From an uncultured Dorea sp. (GTDB taxonomy: Bacteria; Bacillota; Clostridia; Lachnospirales; Lachnospiraceae), in NCBI GenBank assembly GCA_910578495.1, contig CAJTRE010000001.1, forward strand, positions 1-64,000: a stretch of 64,000 nucleotides of DNA, in the 5' to 3' direction. A program made the translations under genes and the position numbers. Below are positions 60,712 through 64,000 of this stretch, one piece after another; position 1 is the stretch's first letter; the number at the start of each line of letters is the position of its first letter. The notes beneath the pieces were generated by a model, which saw only the letters and a program-made list of their open reading frames with translations, was not told the origin of the DNA and made no database searches.

Positions 60712-61923
60712 ATGAATAAACCGAAAATTAGGTTCAAAGGATACACAGAAGATTGGGAACAGCGTAAGTTTGGCGAAATAGTTGAAAAATATGAAGATCC
60801 AGTATCGACACCAACAGATGGATATATGCGCCTTGGAATTAGAAGTCATGCAAAAGGTACTTTTCATAGTTATGTTGAAGCGGGAAAAGAACTTGAAACT
60901 GCAAAGATGTTTAGAGTTGCTTCTGACAAATTTATTGTAAACATTACTTTTGGATGGGAGCATGCAGTAGCTATAACAGATGAGAATGATGCCGGAAAGC
61001 TTGTTTCTCATAGGTTTCCGCAATATAGCTTTCGTTCTGGGATGGCATCAAAGTTTTTCAGATATCTTATTTTGGATGGAAGATTTAAGCACCACTTGGA
61101 ATTATCTTCGCCAGGAGGAGCTGGAAGAAATAGAGTTTTGAAGTTGAGCGATATGCTTGATTATCAAATGAAATTTCCAAGAATAGAAGAACAATTAGAA
61201 ATTGCTGCATATTTTGATAATCTCGATAAGCTCATCACCCTTCACCAGCGGAAGTGCGAACAGACAAAAAAATTAAAGAAATATATGCTTCAAAAGATGT
61301 TTCCGAAAAATGGGGAAAAGATTCCTGAAATCCGATTTGAAGGTTTTACTGACGATTGGGAACAGCGTAAGGCTGGAGATATTGCAGAATACTCAAAAGG
61401 AAACGGCTATTCTAAAAGCGATTTGACGGAGAGTGGAACACCGATAATTTTATATGGCAGGCTTTATACGAAGTATCAATTTGTGATTAATGAAGTAGAT
61501 ACTTTTGCTGTCCCCAAAGAGGGAGCTGTTTATAGTGAAGGGAATGAAGTGATCGTTCCCGCTTCGGGAGAAACAGCAGAAGATATTGCAAGAGCGTCAG
61601 CCGTTGAAAAGCCAGGGGTTTTGCTTGGCGGCGACCTTAATATTCTCCATCCATTTGATTTTATAAATCCGTTGTTTTTAGCACTTACTATTTCAAATGG
61701 TGAACCACAAAAAGAACTGGCAAAAAGGGCGCAGGGTAAGTCGGTGGTGCATATCCACAATTCAGACATACAAGAGCTATGCATTTCATACCCGACAAGA
61801 ACTGAGCAAGACAAAATTATTGCTGTTTTTCGCAACCTTGATAACCTCATCACCCTTCACCAGCGGAAGTGTGAAGAATTACAAAAAATCAAGAAATATA
61901 TGTTGCAAAATATGTTTGTTTAA
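60712..61923 (+). CDS. hsdS: Type I restriction specificity subunit
   Basis: This 403-aa protein starts at 60712 after GAGGGG. It has two target-recognition domains, each introduced by the segment DWEQRKFGEI (near 11) or DWEQRKAGDI (near 213), and each ended by a helical spacer such as LDKLITLHQRKCEQTKKLKKY. The two halves give a two-part DNA target. It follows hsdM. No hsdR gene is in the window. The same flanking words occur in a half hsdS at 63089, so recombination can swap domains. Confidence 0.9.
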   Translation: MNKPKIRFKGYTEDWEQRKFGEIVEKYEDPVSTPTDGYMRLGIRSHAKGTFHSYVEAGKELETAKMFRVASDKFIVNITFGWEHAVAITDENDAGKLVSHRFPQYSFRSGMASKFFRYLILDGRFKHHLELSSPGGAGRNRVLKLSDMLDYQMKFPRIEEQLEIAAYFDNLDKLITLHQRKCEQTKKLKKYMLQKMFPKNGEKIPEIRFEGFTDDWEQRKAGDIAEYSKGNGYSKSDLTESGTPIILYGRLYTKYQFVINEVDTFAVPKEGAVYSEGNEVIVPASGETAEDIARASAVEKPGVLLGGDLNILHPFDFINPLFLALTISNGEPQKELAKRAQGKSVVHIHNSDIQELCISYPTRTEQDKIIAVFRNLDNLITLHQRKCEELQKIKKYMLQNMFV

Positions 61924-62081
61924 CCAATAGGTAAGTTTTTGGATAGAAAAATATAATGGTGAAAAAGGAAGTAAATGAAGAATGATGATGTGAAAAATAG
62001 ACATGGCTTATGATGTAACTCATCGTGGGTTAAAGAGAAAGAGTGAAGCGAAAAAATTATATGAAGAAGGGGGGATTTTGG

Positions 62082-62300
62082 ATGAGTGAACAGAAAAAAA
62101 AAATATGTTTTACCGTTGCATGTGTAAATGAATTTGCTCAACAACATAATCTCAGTATACAAGAATCATTCCGTTATTTATTTCAATTTAAAGGTATTGC
62201 GTTTATAAAAGAAAATTACGAAGTGGAGCACACGTTAGATTTTAGGACAATAATAGAAGACTTGGGAATATTGTGTCGAAGAAACGGAGGCGTATTATGA
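62082..62300 (+). CDS. DUF3791 protein
   Basis: The ATG at 62082 follows AAGGGGGGA. The 72-aa protein (MSEQKKKICFTVACVNEFAQQHNLS...YEVEHTLDFRTIIEDL) fits DUF3791. Its stop overlaps the next start (ATGA), so it is coupled with the DUF3990 gene. DUF3791/DUF3990 neighbours recur in Clostridia and behave like a gene pair; a toxin-antitoxin relation is inference. Confidence 0.75.
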   Translation: MSEQKKKICFTVACVNEFAQQHNLSIQESFRYLFQFKGIAFIKENYEVEHTLDFRTIIEDLGILCRRNGGVL

Positions 62301-62800
62301 GATTATACCATGGAAGCAATCTTGTGATAGATAGTATAAACTTAGCAATGTGTAGACCTTATAAGGATTTTGGGAAAGGTTTTTATTTGACAGATATTGT
62401 TGAACAAGCGAAACAAATGGCGGAAAGAGTGTCAAGGATTTATGGTGGTTCTCCGATTGTAAATACTTTTGAGATACAAGATGATTTTAAGAAAGCCTCA
62501 GATATAAAAATCAAGGATTTCGGGATACAAACAACGGAAGAATGGGCTAAATTCATAATGAATAATAGAAATAGAGCATTTGAAGATGTAAAAAATGCCC
62601 TGTGTAACAAAGATAATAAATACGATATTGTTATTGGTCCAGTTGCAGATGATAATATGGCACTATTGTTCCGTCAGTATGAAAATGAAATTATTGATTT
62701 TGACACTTTATTGAAAGGAATGATATATAAAAAAACATCTTCACAATATTCTTTTCACACAGAAAAAAGTATTAGGCTTTTGCGAAAGGTGGATAATTAA
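62297..62800 (+). CDS. DUF3990 protein, ADP-ribosyltransferase-like
   Basis: The ATG at 62297 overlaps the previous stop. The 167-aa protein begins MRLYHGSNLVIDSINLAMCR and has YKDFGKGFYLTDIVEQAKQMA, the (H/Y)G...GxGFYlT pattern of DUF3990, a distant ADP-ribosyltransferase group. It ends in QYSFHTEKSIRLLRKV, a typical closing motif. It may modify a cellular target with ADP-ribose; the target is unknown. It lies between two hsdS segments. Confidence 0.75.
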   Translation: MRLYHGSNLVIDSINLAMCRPYKDFGKGFYLTDIVEQAKQMAERVSRIYGGSPIVNTFEIQDDFKKASDIKIKDFGIQTTEEWAKFIMNNRNRAFEDVKNALCNKDNKYDIVIGPVADDNMALLFRQYENEIIDFDTLLKGMIYKKTSSQYSFHTEKSIRLLRKVDN

Positions 62801-62801
62801 T

Positions 62802-63032
62802 ATGAGTAAACAAGAACAGTTAATGGAATATATAGTTCAGGATATTGTTGATATGCTTACTACGGATCAGAATATAGAATATGATGAAGCTATGAATAAA
62901 TTTTATAATTCAGAAGTATTTGTAAAGCTTCAGGATAAAGAAACAGGTCTATATTTGGAAAGCTCAGAATATGTATATGATCTTTTTAAAGATGAGATGA
63001 ATTTTGGATGTATTATTCAGGCAGAGATATAA
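62802..63032 (+). CDS. Small acidic protein after DUF3990
   Basis: This 76-aa acidic protein (MSKQEQLMEYIVQDIVDMLTTDQNIEYDEAMNKFY, VFVKLQDKETGLYLESSEYVYDLF) is all helical by look. It starts one base after the DUF3990 stop. Its size, charge and position suit an antitoxin or chaperone for the DUF3990 protein, but there is no direct evidence. It resembles DUF3791-linked small proteins. Confidence 0.65.
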   Translation: MSKQEQLMEYIVQDIVDMLTTDQNIEYDEAMNKFYNSEVFVKLQDKETGLYLESSEYVYDLFKDEMNFGCIIQAEI

Positions 63033-63088
63033 GAGTGATGGACTATAACACCTTATTAAATCGTAAGTGTTAAAGATTAGTAAAAGGG

Positions 63089-63553
63089 ATGGGAAACGAT
63101 TGGGAACAGCGTAAGCTAGGGGAGATAGTAGATGTATGTAGTGGAAGAGATTATAAACATTTAGATGACGGTGTCATTCCGGTCTACGGAACGGGCGGTT
63201 ATATGCTGAGTGTCTCGAAACCGTTATCTGAAAAAGAAGATGCCATTGGAATTGGAAGAAAGGGTACTATTGATAACCCATTTATTTTAAAAGCGCCGTT
63301 TTGGACTGTAGATACGCTGTTTTATTGTATTCCAAAGGAAAACTATGATTTAAACTTTGTTTTCAGTATTTATCAAAATATAAATTGGAAAGTAATGGAT
63401 GAATCAACAGGAGTTCCAAGTTTATCAAAAGGCACAATAAATAATGTGGATGTTATAGTTCCTGTAAAAGTGGAACAGAAAAAAATCGGAGCCTATTTTA
63501 CTGCGCTTGATCACCTCATCACCCTTCACCAGCGGAAGCAAGAAGAGTTATAA
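63089..63553 (+). CDS. hsdS (partial): Half hsdS: single target-recognition domain
   Basis: This 154-aa protein has one target domain, beginning NDWEQRKLGEIVDVCSGRDYKHL and ending LDHLITLHQRKQEEL, with the same repeat words as the intact hsdS. No convincing ribosome site was seen, and it lacks a second domain. It is probably a silent cassette that supplies an alternative target domain. It could also make a half-size subunit that dimerises. Confidence 0.8.
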   Translation: MGNDWEQRKLGEIVDVCSGRDYKHLDDGVIPVYGTGGYMLSVSKPLSEKEDAIGIGRKGTIDNPFILKAPFWTVDTLFYCIPKENYDLNFVFSIYQNINWKVMDESTGVPSLSKGTINNVDVIVPVKVEQKKIGAYFTALDHLITLHQRKQEEL

Positions 63554-63606
63554 ATTTTCAAAAAATCGTGTTTCAAGAAGATATTCGTACAGGAGGAAAA
63601 GCATAT

Positions 63607-64000
63607 ATGGGAAAAATAAGTTTATTTCATGGCACTTCTGACAAAATTGTAGTACCCACATTCGGCTGTGGTGATGACAAACATGATTATGGTAAAGGAT
63701 TTTATTTGATGGAAAATGTTGAACTCGCAAAAGAATGGACTGTATGCAGACCAAGTGATATGAATGGATGGGTTCATAAATATGAATTGGAAACAGATGG
63801 TCTCAAAATATTGGATTTTCAGGAAATGAATGTTTTTTCATGGCTGGCAGAATTGATGAAACATAGAGAGGCGGCAGATTCTAAGAGATACAGAATGTTG
63901 GCAAGGAAGTTTATTGAAAAATTTGGTGTGGATACTACTGGATATGATGTCATCAAAGGATGGAGAGCAAATGCATCATATTTTTATATTGCTAAGGAAT
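63607..64000 (+). CDS. Second DUF3990 protein (3' end outside window)
   Basis: The ATG at 63607 follows AGGAGGAAAAGC. The visible 131 residues begin MGKISLFHGTSDKIVVPTFGC and contain HDYGKGFYLMENVELAKEW, the same FHG...GKGFYL pattern as the protein at 62297. It is more distant than a simple duplicate. A second ADP-ribosyltransferase-like gene in the same locus, directly after an hsdS cassette. Confidence 0.75.
   Translation, partial: MGKISLFHGTSDKIVVPTFGCGDDKHDYGKGFYLMENVELAKEWTVCRPSDMNGWVHKYELETDGLKILDFQEMNVFSWLAELMKHREAADSKRYRMLARKFIEKFGVDTTGYDVIKGWRANASYFYIAKE

Larger units (their letters stand above)
60751..63538 (+). repeat. Direct repeats flanking hsdS target domains
   Basis: GATTGGGAACAGCGTAAG occurs at 60751, 61354 and 63098. 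CTCATCACCCTTCACCAGCG(GAAG) occurs at 61231, 61846 and 63515. Each pair frames one target-recognition domain. Identical direct repeats allow homologous exchange of domains between the intact hsdS and the half copy. Confidence 0.8.

Noticed and set aside
63560..63606. Invertible hsdS locus with inverted repeats and its own recombinase
   Set aside because: All repeats seen are in the same orientation and no invertase gene is nearby in the window, so domain exchange by homologous recombination is the simpler view.

Overview
The window looks like chromosome of a low-GC Gram-positive gut-type anaerobe (Clostridia, most likely Lachnospiraceae). The evidence is AGGAGG ribosome sites, frequent TTG/GTG starts, large serine recombinases, and the gene families present (DUF2800, DUF2815, DUF4314, DUF5049, DUF3791, DUF3990). 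No rRNA, tRNA or CRISPR array was seen. Species cannot be told from the sequence.

Layout. (1) 1-610: 3' end of a large serine recombinase from a neighbouring mobile element. (2) 699-4654, minus strand: a two-gene OLD-nuclease/UvrD-helicase defence pair of Gabija type. (3) About 4939-6071: a scar with the C-terminal end of a HAD hydrolase, a frameshifted dapA tail and a decayed IS1182-type transposase. (4) 6405-7080: the 5' part of a type I restriction hsdM gene. (5) 7081-59784: a complete, about 52.7 kb siphovirus-type (HK97-fold) prophage inserted inside hsdM, exactly at the SAM-binding motif I codons. (6) 59785-60707: the rest of hsdM, followed by hsdS, a half hsdS, and DUF3791/DUF3990 gene pairs interleaved with hsdS repeats, running off the window end.

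The prophage has cargo at both ends. The left arm carries a LlaJI-like restriction-modification operon (two 5mC methyltransferases, a McrB-like AAA+ protein and a LlaJI/McrC-like nuclease), preceded by a small probable DNA-binding protein with a promoter and operator dyad. A minus-strand zinc-finger gene (13074-14261) lies divergent from the early region, and the gap between them holds iterated AGTAAGT repeats. The early/replication block (14490-25611) holds a sigma-like factor with a structured leader, a Cas4-like exonuclease, an SSB-like protein, family A DNA polymerase, a BRO antirepressor, P4-type primase-helicase, VRR-NUC and SNF2 helicase. The late block starts with a DUF1492/ArpU-like protein, an HNH nuclease, a candidate cos site and the terminase small subunit. 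A short S-adenosylmethionine synthetase and two DNA methyltransferases follow. Terminase large subunit, portal, protease, capsid, connectors, tail genes (with a canonical -1 frameshift), tape measure, tail tip/fibre, holin and amidase complete it. The right arm has a zinc-finger HTH gene, a small gene, two overlapping serine recombinases, and AT-rich cargo: XRE regulator, DUF262 nuclease-like protein, broken DUF6508 gene, an unrecognised 376-aa protein and a 65-aa zinc-ribbon/cationic peptide.

Integration junctions can be read directly. Joining 6405-7080 to 59784-60707 restores an in-frame HsdM of about 533 codons with the DPCMGSGSLLL motif. The only base identity at the crossover is GA, as expected of a serine recombinase. 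The prophage also brings a ribosome site and ATG that keep the 3' part of hsdM open. Two families of repeated intergenic boxes (37 bp and about 43 bp, three copies each) suggest a shared regulatory logic within the phage.

All functions are inferred from motifs and gene order by reading. No alignment or database search was run.
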